A DNA stretch of 14,148 nt from an uncultured Eubacteriales bacterium (GTDB taxonomy: Bacteria > Bacillota > Clostridia > Oscillospirales > Oscillospiraceae), in assembly GCA_900544295.1 (NCBI GenBank), contig UQUO01000052.1, forward strand, positions 1 to 14,148, in the 5' to 3' direction. A program made the position numbers and the translations under genes. Shown here one piece after another: positions 1 to 6,465 of the stretch. Each line of letters opens with the position of its first letter. The stretch's first letter is position 1. Below the pieces are notes generated by a model. It saw only the letters and a list, made by a program, of their open reading frames with translations, was not told the origin of the DNA and did no database searches.

Positions 1-20
1 AAGCGTTTTTCTTTGGGGCT

Positions 21-60
21 CCACCCCGTTTCTTTGGGCAAGACCAAAGAAATGGGGTGG
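21..60. repeat. 17-bp inverted repeat (hairpin)
   Basis: Positions 21-37 pair with 44-60 around a 6-base loop (GCAAGA). The arms are CCACCCC-x-TTTCTTTGG and its complement, with one G-T mismatch (28 against 53). There is no T-run on either side, so it does not look like a plain intrinsic terminator. It may be a dispersed palindromic element or the end of a transcript entering from outside the window. Confidence 0.6.
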
Positions 61-127
61 AATATGCAGCACAACCTATAGTCCAGCAGGACAAAACGGC
101 GAGTTCCTCCCAGCCAAGCCCCCACCC

Positions 128-156
128 CCGGGCGGGGATGGAACCCCGCCCCTACA
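128..156 (-). repeat. Dispersed GC-rich hairpin repeat, left copy
   Basis: This 29-base element ends in CCCGCCCCTACA. It differs by one base (A at 138 for G) from the copy at 13589-13617 and from the reverse complement of 13932-13960. Complementary GGGCGGGG-like and CCCCGCCC arms can form a hairpin. It lies 48 bases beyond the trpB2 stop. The same element at both ends of a 14-kb window indicates a dispersed repeat family in this genome. Confidence 0.75.
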
Positions 157-204
157 GTGGGGCAAACGCGAGTTCCGCCAAACCTCAACCCCCGGCCCCG
201 CCGC

Positions 205-1575
205 TCAGACCTCCGGCAGACTGGCAAACGCGCGCTCCAGCTCCTCGTCAGTGGGGATATAATCACTCATCTCCCCGTCGTTAAAACGCTGATACGCCGT
301 CATGTCGAAATAGCCCGTGCCGGTCAGGCCGAAGAGGATGGTCTTCTCCTCGCCCGTCTCCTTGCACTTGAGGGCCTCGTCAATGGCAACGCGGATGGCG
401 TGGCTCGACTCCGGCGCGGGCAGGATGCCCTCCGTGCGGGCAAACACCGTCGCCGCCTCGAACACCTGCGTCTGCCCCACGGCCCGCGCCTCCATATAGC
501 CGTCGTGGTACAGCTGCGAGAGCACCGGGCTCATGCCGTGATACCTCAGCCCGCCCGCGTGGCTCGGGGACGGGATGAAGCCGCTGCCCAGGGTGTACAT
601 CTTCGCCAGCGGGCAGACCTTGCCCGTGTCGCAGAAGTCATAGGCAAAGCGGCCCCGCGTCAGGCTCGGGCAGGAGGCCGGCTCCACCGCGATGAAGCGG
701 TAATCCCGCTCCCCGCGCAGCTTCTCGCCCATGAAGGGGCTGATGAGCCCGCCCAGGTTCGAGCCGCCGCCCGCGCAGCCGATGATGACGTCCGGCACCA
801 CGCCGTATTTGTCCAGCGCCGTTTTCGCCTCCAGGCCGATTATCGACTGGTGCAGCAGCACCTGGTTGAGCACGCTGCCCAGCACGTAGCGGTAGCCCTC
901 GCGGGAGGCGGCGGCCTCGACCGCCTCGGAAATCGCGCAGCCGAGAGAACCCGTCGTCCCCGGGTGCTCCGCGAGTATCCTCCGGCCTGCCTCAGTGTCC
1001 ATAGAGGGGCTGGGCGTCACGGAGGCGCCGTAGGTGCGCATCACCTCGCGGCGGAAGGGCTTCTGCTCATAGCTGCACTTTACCATGTACACCCGGCAGT
1101 CCAGGCCCAGGTACGCGCAGGCCATCGACAAGGCCGTGCCCCACTGGCCGGCGCCCGTCTCCGTCGTGACGCCGCGCAGGCCCTGGTTCTTCGCGTAATA
1201 CGCCTGCGCCACGGCCGAGTTCAGCTTGTGCGAGCCAGAGGTGTTGTTGCCCTCGAACTTGTAGTAAATGTGCGCCGGGGTGTCCAGCTTCTCCTCCAGG
1301 CAGTAGGCGCGGACCAGCGGCGAGGGGCGGTACATCTTGTAGAAGTCGCGGATGTCCTGCGGGATGGGGATCTCCGCCGTCTCGTCGTCCAGCTCCTGGC
1401 GGATGAGCTCGTCGCAGAACACGCCGCGCAGGTCCTCAAAGCCCATGGGCTTGCCGGTCGCGGGGTCCAGCAGGGGCGCGGGCTTCACCTTCATGTCGGC
1501 GCGGACGTTGTACCACGCCCGGGGCATCTCCTCTTCACTCAGGTAAATTTTGTACGGGATCTTGGCTTCGGACAT
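205..1575 (-). CDS. trpB2: TrpB2-type tryptophan synthase beta chain (PLP enzyme)
   Basis: This is a fold-type II PLP enzyme expected to condense indole with L-serine to tryptophan in the cytoplasm. Visible motifs over 456 residues are EGNNTSGSHKLNSA with the presumed Schiff-base lysine K117, TETGAGQWG with the catalytic glutamate near 139, and the phosphate-binding GCAGGGSN at 266-273. The long N-terminal region (about residues 1-80) and overall length fit the TrpB2 branch rather than classical TrpB1. The ATG at 1575 is chosen because AAAGGAGG lies just upstream; an in-frame ATG at 1620 falls inside the attenuator hairpin and is rejected. No trpA or other trp gene is in the window, so a stand-alone role in indole salvage is inferred. 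A tryptophan-specific T-box leader precedes it, which independently supports the tryptophan assignment. Confidence 0.93.
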   Translation of the reverse strand: MSEAKIPYKIYLSEEEMPRAWYNVRADMKVKPAPLLDPATGKPMGFEDLRGVFCDELIRQELDDETAEIPIPQDIRDFYKMYRPSPLVRAYCLEEKLDTPAHIYYKFEGNNTSGSHKLNSAVAQAYYAKNQGLRGVTTETGAGQWGTALSMACAYLGLDCRVYMVKCSYEQKPFRREVMRTYGASVTPSPSMDTEAGRRILAEHPGTTGSLGCAISEAVEAAASREGYRYVLGSVLNQVLLHQSIIGLEAKTALDKYGVVPDVIIGCAGGGSNLGGLISPFMGEKLRGERDYRFIAVEPASCPSLTRGRFAYDFCDTGKVCPLAKMYTLGSGFIPSPSHAGGLRYHGMSPVLSQLYHDGYMEARAVGQTQVFEAATVFARTEGILPAPESSHAIRVAIDEALKCKETGEEKTILFGLTGTGYFDMTAYQRFNDGEMSDYIPTDEELERAFASLPEV

Positions 1576-1593
1576 GGTGATATCCTCCTTTTT

Positions 1594-1637
1594 AGAATAA
1601 AAAAAGTCCCAAATGACCAATAACGGTCATTTGGGAC
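1594..1637 (-). terminator. T-box attenuator (intrinsic terminator)
   Basis: A perfect 13-bp stem is formed by 1625-1637 and 1606-1618 (GTCCCAAATGACC and complement) with a 6-base loop, followed on the minus strand by a run of seven T, then ATT. The upstream arm contains the CCCAAAT needed by the competing antiterminator, so the two structures exclude each other. It stops transcription ahead of trpB2 when tRNA-Trp is charged. Confidence 0.95.
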
Positions 1638-1861
1638 AGATAAACAAGATCTGCGGTGCCACCCAAATTGCGGAGGCTTGCCCCCGCCGGCTCTGCCCGC
1701 GCCATCACGCGGCGGCGCTGTAACGGGCGCACACCCGGGAGTTAGCTTCGCTCCCCTCCTGAGTCCATTCACCGGCATCCGAAGCTGCGGCGCTCGCAGC
1801 AGATGCGCCGCTCTCTGAAAGCCCTGATATCCGGCTACTCTTCTCAGTCACAGGTTTCCTC
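1594..1861 (-). promoter_or_regulatory. T-box riboswitch, tryptophan specifier, upstream of trpB2
   Basis: Reading the minus strand, Stem I shows CTGAG (1847-1843) pairing with CTCAG (1763-1759) around an internal loop with AGTA on one side and GAA-TGG-A on the other. This is the canonical specifier loop, and the specifier codon TGG (1767-1765) is tryptophan. A CAGAGAG...TGCTGCGA stretch resembles the conserved upper Stem I region. The T-box core GGGTGGCACCGC is at 1664-1653. Its TGGC bulge would pair with a tRNA ending GCCA, and the G discriminator agrees with bacterial tRNA-Trp. The antiterminator pairs ATTTGGG (1668-1662) with CCCAAAT (1635-1629), competing with the terminator. Uncharged tRNA-Trp is expected to permit trpB2 transcription. 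Confidence 0.95.
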
Positions 1862-1867
1862 CCTGAC

Positions 1868-1896
1868 AAAATAACACCGCCCTGTGCATTTGTCAA
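1868..1896 (-). promoter_or_regulatory. Sigma-A-type promoter of the T-box/trpB2 transcript
   Basis: On the minus strand there is TTGACA (1896-1891), a 17-base spacer and TATTTT (1873-1868). The -35 is perfect and the -10 matches five of six consensus bases. The predicted start near 1861 leaves the whole T-box downstream. It begins only about ten bases after the marR-like stop codon, and no terminator separates the two genes, so read-through from the upstream unit would also meet the attenuator. Confidence 0.85.
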
Positions 1897-1906
1897 GCGA
1901 GAATTT

Positions 1907-2365
1907 TTATTCATCCACCTCGGGCATCAGCTCCCGGGACATGATGGCCAGCATCTCCGCGACCCGATCCAGCTCCTGCGCCGGGAATCGCTCCCGCATG
2001 CGCTCCATGACAGTCGAGACGTAGTCGCGCATCATGCCGATGTAGCCGTAATACTTCTCGGAGAGCACCAGGTAGTACTCGCGCTTGTCCGGGCCGGAGC
2101 GCTCCTTGCGCAGGTAGCCCTTGTTTATGAGACTCGCGACCTTGTAGGTGGCGTTCGACTGCGAGATGTTCAAAAACTCCGCAAACTTGCCTATGGTGGG
2201 CCGCCCCAGCTGGTTTATGACTTCGAGCGAAAAGACCTCCATCGCCGTGAGCGAGCCCTCCCGCTCCTTCACCTGGGAGAACACCTTGCGATAAAAGCTG
2301 AACTTGAACTTGTCATAAACCTCAAGGAAGTTGGCCTCCAGTGCGTCTTTCCGAACTTTCTCCAT
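1907..2365 (-). CDS. MarR-family transcriptional regulator
   Basis: This 152-residue protein has the MarR layout: an N-terminal helix, a winged helix-turn-helix at about 40-105 (PTIGKFAEFLNISQSNATYK as the helix-turn-helix, then LINKGYLRKERSGPDKREYYL as wing), and a long C-terminal helix for dimerisation. The sequence LRKERSGPDKRE is the typical basic wing turn. The ATG at 2365 shares one base with the cupin stop (TGATG). No good ribosome binding site is seen, so translation is probably coupled to the cupin gene. As the last gene of a unit with the amidohydrolase, dipeptidase and cupin, it may control that unit in response to a substrate; this is inference. Members bind DNA as dimers, usually as ligand-responsive repressors. 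The ligand cannot be read from the sequence. Confidence 0.88.
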   Translation of the reverse strand: MEKVRKDALEANFLEVYDKFKFSFYRKVFSQVKEREGSLTAMEVFSLEVINQLGRPTIGKFAEFLNISQSNATYKVASLINKGYLRKERSGPDKREYYLVLSEKYYGYIGMMRDYVSTVMERMRERFPAQELDRVAEMLAIMSRELMPEVDE

Positions 2366-2712
2366 CAGCGATAGAGCACCAGCGCGACGTACTCCAGCGG
2401 CTCGTCCCGGAGGTTCTTCAGGCTGTGGCCCTCGCCGTCGCCGGTGAAGCAGACGTCGCCTGCGCGCACCGTCGTGACCGTGCCGTTGTCGTTGAACTCG
2501 CCCTCGCCGGAGAGGATGAGGAAGGTCTCCCCGTCGCCCTCGTGGATGTGCCAGCCGATCTCGCAGCTTTTCTCCAGCCGGCCGACATTGAAGATGCGGC
2601 CCTTGCCGTACATGCCCTCCGCAGGCAGTATGACCCGGTTCACGACCCGGCCCTCGCCGCCCTTGAAGTTCTCCATCACCAGGACCTGCCTGTCCTCGTT
2701 TCTTGTGACCAT
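2365..2712 (-). CDS. Small cupin-domain protein
   Basis: This 115-residue single-domain cupin has both conserved motifs: HIHEGDGETFLILSG with metal-ligand candidates H55, H57 and E62, and GDVCFTGDGEGHSLKN with H96. The fold is a small beta barrel that usually binds a divalent metal. Such proteins act as isomerases, dioxygenases, lyases or ligand sensors, and nothing here decides between these. The start at 2712 has GGAGAAGG upstream. It lies 18 bases after the dipeptidase and overlaps the MarR gene by one base, so the three are very likely co-transcribed. Pairing of a cupin with a regulator suggests handling or sensing of the unit's substrate, but that is inference. Confidence 0.88.
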   Translation of the reverse strand: MVTRNEDRQVLVMENFKGGEGRVVNRVILPAEGMYGKGRIFNVGRLEKSCEIGWHIHEGDGETFLILSGEGEFNDNGTVTTVRAGDVCFTGDGEGHSLKNLRDEPLEYVALVLYR

Positions 2713-2730
2713 CTTTCCTTCTCCTCTCCT

Positions 2731-4137
2731 TTATTCTCCGCAGAGCTCCGCTATCGCCAGAGCAAAAATCTTGCATGCAGTCAGCGAATCGCGTATATTT
2801 ATGCGCTCGTTCGCCCCGTGCAGGTTGGAGGCGAAGTCCGGCATGCCCGCGCCGAAGGCCACGCCGCCCTCGATGTCGTGGACATAGGTGCCGCCGCCGG
2901 TGGCGAGGCATTCGCCCTTCCGGCCCGTATAGGCCTCGTAGCAGCCCAGCAGCGTGGAGACGAACTCGCCCTCCGCCGGGGTGTGGTGCGCCGGGGCCAT
3001 GCCGCCCTCGACCGTGAAGCCGAGGCCGCCGAGCTTCGCCTCAAAGGGCGCGCGGCAGTTTCCTTCGTCCGCGCAGATGGGCACGCGGCCGTCGAGCCGG
3101 GCCTCTAACCCGCAGGCGCCCAGGCTCAGCAGGTCGAAAGAGAGCGTGAGCTCACCCGAGAGCCCGTCCTTCTGCGCAATGCCGCAGGCCTCGCCGCGCC
3201 AATCCCCGTGCGGGAAGGCCGCGGCCAGGGCGCGGACGGCGCGGGTGGACTCACAGTCTGCCAGTGGCAGGCTGCTCAGGACCTCCAGCAGTGCGGTTAT
3301 CCCGTTCACGCCCTCCCAGGGGGAGGCGGCGTGCGCCTGGCGGCCGTGGACGGAGAGCTCCGCCCCGCCCTTCATGTCGCAGGCGGAGAGCACGACGCCG
3401 CAGCGCGAGGCCGCCGCGCCGCCGTATTTGAGCACCTCCGCGGCGTCCAGCCCCAGCACCGACGCCCGCGCGTCCGAGGGCAGGACGTTTATCCTGAAGC
3501 CGCCGTCTATGGACGCGACGCGCGGCAGGACCTCCTCATCCGCCCAGGCCCGGGTGACGACGGGTCGGTACATGCCCTTTTCGACGTTGTAGACCGGAAA
3601 GCCCGTGTCCGGCGTGAAGGTGTTCGGCGCGGGCGCGTGCTCGGAGTAGTAGTAGGGCAGGTCGGCGGAGCCGGACTCCTCGTCCGTGCCCATGATGAGG
3701 CGGCAGCCGTGCCGGAGCGGCAGGCCCAGCTCCCGCACGCAGCGCATGGCGAACAGGGCCATGACTATGGGGCCCTTGTCGTCATCCGTGCCGCGGCCGT
3801 AGAGGCAGCCGTCGCCCTTGAGGACGGCCTCGTAGGGCGGGGTGTCCCAGCCCGCGCCCTCGGCAACCACGTCGAGGTGGCCGAGTATGTCCACCCGCGC
3901 GGGCAGGGCGTTCATATCCGCCGTGCCGACGGCCCCGCCGTAGAGCGCGGTCGCAAAGCCGTATTCAGAGCAGAGGGTAAGGGCCTCGTCCAGCGCGGCG
4001 CGCGGGCCGGGGCCGAAAGGCGCGTCCGGCCCGGGCTCGCCCCGGACGCTCTTTACGGCTACCAGGCGGCCGATGTCGCGTATAAGCTCCGCTTCGTGGG
4101 CGTCCACCCACTGCGAGATGCGTTCCTGCAATGTCAT
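2731..4137 (-). CDS. pepV: PepV/Sapep-type M20 metallodipeptidase
   Basis: This is a 468-residue cytoplasmic zinc dipeptidase of the M20A (PepV) family that cleaves dipeptides with broad specificity. The motifs are GHLDVV (H87, D89), GRGTDDDKGP (D119, bridging metal ligand), GTDEESG (E153 general base, E154) and PDTGFPV (D177). The lid-domain HGRQAHA supplies H269 and the C-terminal NLHGANE supplies H440. From memory these positions match those in Lactobacillus PepV almost exactly, so the active site looks intact. Residues of about 180-380 form the inserted lid or dimerisation domain. The start ATG overlaps the upstream amidohydrolase stop by four bases (ATGA), with GAGGAGC as the ribosome binding site. 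Context suggests it supplies or processes a small amide or peptide for the same pathway; a beta-alanyl or modified dipeptide substrate would be possible but is unproven. Confidence 0.92.
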   Translation of the reverse strand: MTLQERISQWVDAHEAELIRDIGRLVAVKSVRGEPGPDAPFGPGPRAALDEALTLCSEYGFATALYGGAVGTADMNALPARVDILGHLDVVAEGAGWDTPPYEAVLKGDGCLYGRGTDDDKGPIVMALFAMRCVRELGLPLRHGCRLIMGTDEESGSADLPYYYSEHAPAPNTFTPDTGFPVYNVEKGMYRPVVTRAWADEEVLPRVASIDGGFRINVLPSDARASVLGLDAAEVLKYGGAAASRCGVVLSACDMKGGAELSVHGRQAHAASPWEGVNGITALLEVLSSLPLADCESTRAVRALAAAFPHGDWRGEACGIAQKDGLSGELTLSFDLLSLGACGLEARLDGRVPICADEGNCRAPFEAKLGGLGFTVEGGMAPAHHTPAEGEFVSTLLGCYEAYTGRKGECLATGGGTYVHDIEGGVAFGAGMPDFASNLHGANERINIRDSLTACKIFALAIAELCGE

Positions 4138-5405
4138 TGTATCAGCTCCTCAGTGTATTTTTCGGCTTCGGCGATGATGTGCTCCACGCTGTCGCCCACG
4201 TGGAACTCGCCGTTTTCGTAGAGTATGCGCCCGCCGACCATGGTCAGGCGCACACAGTCCTTCGAGCCGCTGTAGACCAGATTCTGCGCCGGGGCCAGCA
4301 GGGGCCGCATGCTTGGGCGCTTGAGGTCGATGACCGCGAGGTCGGCCGCCTTGCCGGGGGCGAGGCTGTCGCAGTCGGGCAGGCCCATCGCGCGCGCGCC
4401 GGCGCTGCAGGCGGCGTAGAGCAGGTCCCCGGCCGGGCAGGCCGCGGCGTCCTCGCGGCGGAGCTTTTGCAGCACGCAGGCGAGGTACATCTCGCGGAAC
4501 ATATCCAGGGCGTTGTTGGAGGAAGCCCCGTCCGTGCCGAGGGCGAGGTTTATGCCCCTGTCCAGAAACTCGCACAGGGGCGCGACGCCGCTGGCGAGCT
4601 TGGCGTTGGAGGCGGGGCAGCTGACGGCCCAGAGGCCGCGGTCCTTGAAGACCTGCATGTCGCCCTCGTCGAACCAGACGCAGTGGAAGCCGCCCCCGCC
4701 GTAGTCAAAGAGGCCGAGGCTGTCAAAGTAGCGCGTGGGGCTCATGCCGTGGCGCTCTATGCAGCCGTCGTACTCGGTTTTCGTCTCGCTGTTGTGGGCC
4801 CAGACCTCGGCCTTGTAGTCGTGGGCGAGGCCGGAGATATAGCGCAGCAGCTCTTCGCTCGCGGTGTACTCGGCGTGGAAGCCGAGGCGGTAGCCCACGA
4901 GGGGGCCCATGGAGTTGTATTTTTCAAAGTCGCGCCGGGCAACGCTCCAGTCGTCGCCCGCGGAGAGCGCACCGCAGAGGACGGAGCGGAAACCGCTGTC
5001 GATGACGGCGCGGACATAGGCGTCGCGGTGGAAGTACATGTCGAAGGCCGCGGTCACGCCGCCGGAGAGCAGTTCAAGGATGGCGAGGCGGGTCAGGGCG
5101 TAGATGGCGTCGGGGTGGAGCCTGGCCTCGCGGGGGAAGACCTGCTGAAAGAGCCAGTCGTGCAGGGGCAGCCCGTCGGCAAAGGAGCGCAGGAAGACCA
5201 TGGGATTGTGCGTGTGCGCGTTCTTGAAGCCGGGGATGACGAGGTCGCCGCCGAGGTCGAGCTCGCGCTCGAAATGCGGAGCGTCCTGCCGCGCGCATCC
5301 GACATAGGAAATGCGCTCCCCGTCGGTCCAGAGCTCGCCGTTGAGAATGGAGCAGTCCCCCGGACTGAGCATGGGCATGATGCGGGCGTTATAGAGTCTC
5401 AGCAT
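4134..5405 (-). CDS. Amidohydrolase, MTA/SAH-deaminase-like
   Basis: This 423-residue amidohydrolase-superfamily enzyme has a metal-dependent TIM barrel, and the closest recognisable group is 5-methylthioadenosine/S-adenosylhomocysteine deaminase (MtaD). Metal-ligand candidates are H64 and H66 (PGFKNAHTHNPM), H204 in WAHNSETKTE with E207, H241 (FHCVW) and D292 in GTDGASSNN. R140 and H177 fall where the adenosyl deaminases have carboxylate-binding residues, as far as memory allows alignment. The C-terminal strand domain (GKAADLAVIDL...VGGRILYENGEF) is typical. The start at 5405 has AGGAGG upstream and a good promoter. As first gene of the dipeptidase-cupin-MarR unit, its substrate may instead be another aminopurine or a cyclic amide; partners for S-adenosylmethionine recycling are absent from the window. 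Confidence 0.85.
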   Translation of the reverse strand: MLRLYNARIMPMLSPGDCSILNGELWTDGERISYVGCARQDAPHFERELDLGGDLVIPGFKNAHTHNPMVFLRSFADGLPLHDWLFQQVFPREARLHPDAIYALTRLAILELLSGGVTAAFDMYFHRDAYVRAVIDSGFRSVLCGALSAGDDWSVARRDFEKYNSMGPLVGYRLGFHAEYTASEELLRYISGLAHDYKAEVWAHNSETKTEYDGCIERHGMSPTRYFDSLGLFDYGGGGFHCVWFDEGDMQVFKDRGLWAVSCPASNAKLASGVAPLCEFLDRGINLALGTDGASSNNALDMFREMYLACVLQKLRREDAAACPAGDLLYAACSAGARAMGLPDCDSLAPGKAADLAVIDLKRPSMRPLLAPAQNLVYSGSKDCVRLTMVGGRILYENGEFHVGDSVEHIIAEAEKYTEELIQ

Positions 5406-5444
5406 AGTTTCCGCCTCCTGTGCAGCAATATATCTTCATATCAG

Positions 5445-5472
5445 ATTATCACCCCCGGGGCGGGGCTGTCAA
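5445..5472 (-). promoter_or_regulatory. Promoter of the amidohydrolase-pepV-cupin-marR unit
   Basis: On the minus strand there is TTGACA (5472-5467), a 16-base spacer and GATAAT (5450-5445). The -35 is perfect and the -10 has one mismatch. Just downstream, ATAT-CTTC-ATAT at 5430-5441 is a small AT-rich palindrome between the -10 and the ribosome binding site, a plausible but weak MarR operator candidate. Confidence 0.78.
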
Positions 5473-5501
5473 TTGCAAAAGCGGGCGCGCTGTGGTAAGA
5501 T
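5473..5501 (+). promoter_or_regulatory. Candidate promoter of the HD-domain gene
   Basis: TTGCAA (5473-5478), a 17-base spacer and TAAGAT (5496-5501) each match the consensus at four of six positions. The -35 directly abuts the -35 of the divergent amidohydrolase promoter, so the two probably compete for polymerase. It is weaker than the minus-strand promoter and ends 22 bases before the chosen start codon. Confidence 0.55.
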
Positions 5502-5523
5502 GGCGCGGAAAGGGGCTGAGAAA

Positions 5524-6081
5524 ATGACGGCAAAGGAGTTTATGGACTTCCTTCACATACTGGAGCGGATGAAGTGCAACACGCGGCACGGCTGGACGAG
5601 CACGGGGCGGCGTGAATCGGTTGCGGAGCACAGCTACCGGCTGTGCGCGATGGCCTTTCTGCTGCGCGACGAGTTCCCGGACCTGGACATGGGAAAGGTG
5701 CTGGACATGTGCATAGTCCACGACTGGGGCGAGGCCGTGACGGGAGACATACCCTCCTTCCTGAAGACGGACGCGGACGAGGCTACGGAGACGGACGCGG
5801 TAGGCGGCCTGACGGCGCGTCTGCCGGACAAGAAGGGGAAGCTGGACGCGCTCTTTGCGGAGCTCCTGGCGCTGGAGACGCCGGAGGCGAAGCTCTACAA
5901 GGCCCTGGACCGCATCGAGGCGGTCATCCAGCACAACGAGGCCCCGCTGGAGACCTGGATAGAGCTTGAGCGGACGCTGAATCTGGAATACGGCGTGGAA
6001 GACTGCGCGGCCTTCCCCTTCATGTCCGAGCTGCGCGAACTCGCAGCGCAGGACACGAGAGAGAAACTCGCGCGGGGATAA
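5524..6081 (+). CDS. HD-domain phosphohydrolase (YfbR/HDDC2-like)
   Basis: This 185-residue protein is of the HD superfamily, with the metal-binding set R30/H36 (RRESVAEHS), H66-D67 (VHDWGEAVTGDIPSF) followed by E70 and D75, and the distal D129 in KALDRIEAVIQH. This spacing and the short all-helical length fit the YfbR/HDDC2 group, whose characterised members are 5'-deoxynucleotidases acting on nucleoside monophosphates. A role in nucleotide turnover is therefore likely but the substrate is inferred. The ATG at 5524 is chosen because AAGGGG precedes it; upstream in-frame candidates at 5473 (TTG) and the ATG at 5500 overlap the promoter elements and extend beyond the family's usual start. It is a single-gene unit, divergent from the amidohydrolase unit and convergent with the DUF1294 gene, ending at a shared terminator. 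Confidence 0.88.
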   Translation: MTAKEFMDFLHILERMKCNTRHGWTSTGRRESVAEHSYRLCAMAFLLRDEFPDLDMGKVLDMCIVHDWGEAVTGDIPSFLKTDADEATETDAVGGLTARLPDKKGKLDALFAELLALETPEAKLYKALDRIEAVIQHNEAPLETWIELERTLNLEYGVEDCAAFPFMSELRELAAQDTREKLARG

Positions 6082-6148
6082 AAGTTTTCCCCCGCCCGCA
6101 GCTCTTACGCTGCTGCAAACCATAACGCCGCCCCTGCGGGAAGCTGTG

Positions 6149-6176
6149 AAAATGCCGCCCTTTGGGCGGCATTTTT
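6149..6176. terminator. Bidirectional intrinsic terminator
   Basis: Positions 6149-6160 (AAAATGCCGCCC) pair with 6164-6175 around a TTT loop, and a T-run ends the plus side while an A-run precedes the minus side. It lies between the convergent HD-domain gene and the DUF1294 gene, and can end both transcripts. Confidence 0.9.
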
Positions 6177-6183
6177 CCTTATT

Positions 6184-6465
6184 CTACAGGGCCAGATACA
6201 GCGCCAGCGTTATCAGCACAGCCTGGAAGAACAGCAGCAGCGGGATGCCGACCGTGAAGCTCGTGTGCAGGGTCTTGTGCCGGAAGGCATACATGCCGCA
6301 CAGCACGCCCAGCGAGCCGCCCAGGGCGGCGACTATGAACAGCGTCGCCTCCGCTATGCGCCGCCTGCCCCGGCGCGCGCGGGACTTGTCTATCCCCATG
6401 AGCGCAAAGCCCTCCAGGTTTATGACGAGCAGATACGCCCCCAGCAGGATGAGCAGCAGCTTCAT
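6184..6465 (-). CDS. DUF1294 family small membrane protein
   Basis: This 93-residue integral membrane protein has three hydrophobic segments at about 3-24, 38-60 and 70-92. Conserved DUF1294 signatures are MGIDK (23-27), RIAE (36-39), GGSLG (49-53) and FRHKT (61-65), with basic residues between the first two segments. No biochemical function is known for the family. The start codon overlaps the ygiQ stop by four bases (ATGA), with GGAGG just upstream. It is the last gene of the 10554-to-6184 unit, before the bidirectional terminator. Confidence 0.88.
   Translation of the reverse strand: MKLLLILLGAYLLVINLEGFALMGIDKSRARRGRRRIAEATLFIVAALGGSLGVLCGMYAFRHKTLHTSFTVGIPLLLFFQAVLITLALYLAL

Larger units (their letters stand above)
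1..204. other. Non-coding left edge with structured repeats
   Basis: No convincing gene is visible here. The stretch lies downstream of the minus-strand trpB2 stop codon. It contains a long imperfect hairpin at 21-60 and one copy of a GC-rich hairpin repeat at 128-156. The short direct repeat GAGTTCC occurs at 101-107 and 170-176, 69 bp apart, which resembles the 69-70 bp spacing of the repeat array at the right edge. No U-run that would make a clear terminator for trpB2 is seen. Confidence 0.6.

Noticed and set aside
1576..1620. Fifteen-codon N-terminal extension of TrpB2
   Set aside because: The added codons are the attenuator hairpin and its T-run; the AGGAGG site directly precedes the ATG at 1575.
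157..1623. Long open frame on the plus strand opposite trpB2
   Set aside because: It mirrors a well-recognised gene in GC-rich DNA, has an Arg/Ala/His-rich composition and no family features.
1705..1914. Possible 69-residue leader peptide upstream of trpB2
   Set aside because: It spans the promoter and the T-box, which explain the conservation; it has no ribosome binding site and the T-box does not need translation.
3208..5498. Two long plus-strand open frames opposite pepV and the amidohydrolase
   Set aside because: Both are shadows of intact enzymes with full active-site motifs; their translations are low complexity and lack ribosome binding sites.
5473..5523. Upstream start (TTG at 5473 or ATG at 5500) for the HD-domain protein
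   Set aside because: These codons lie in the promoter boxes and lack a ribosome binding site; the family begins near the ATG at 5524.
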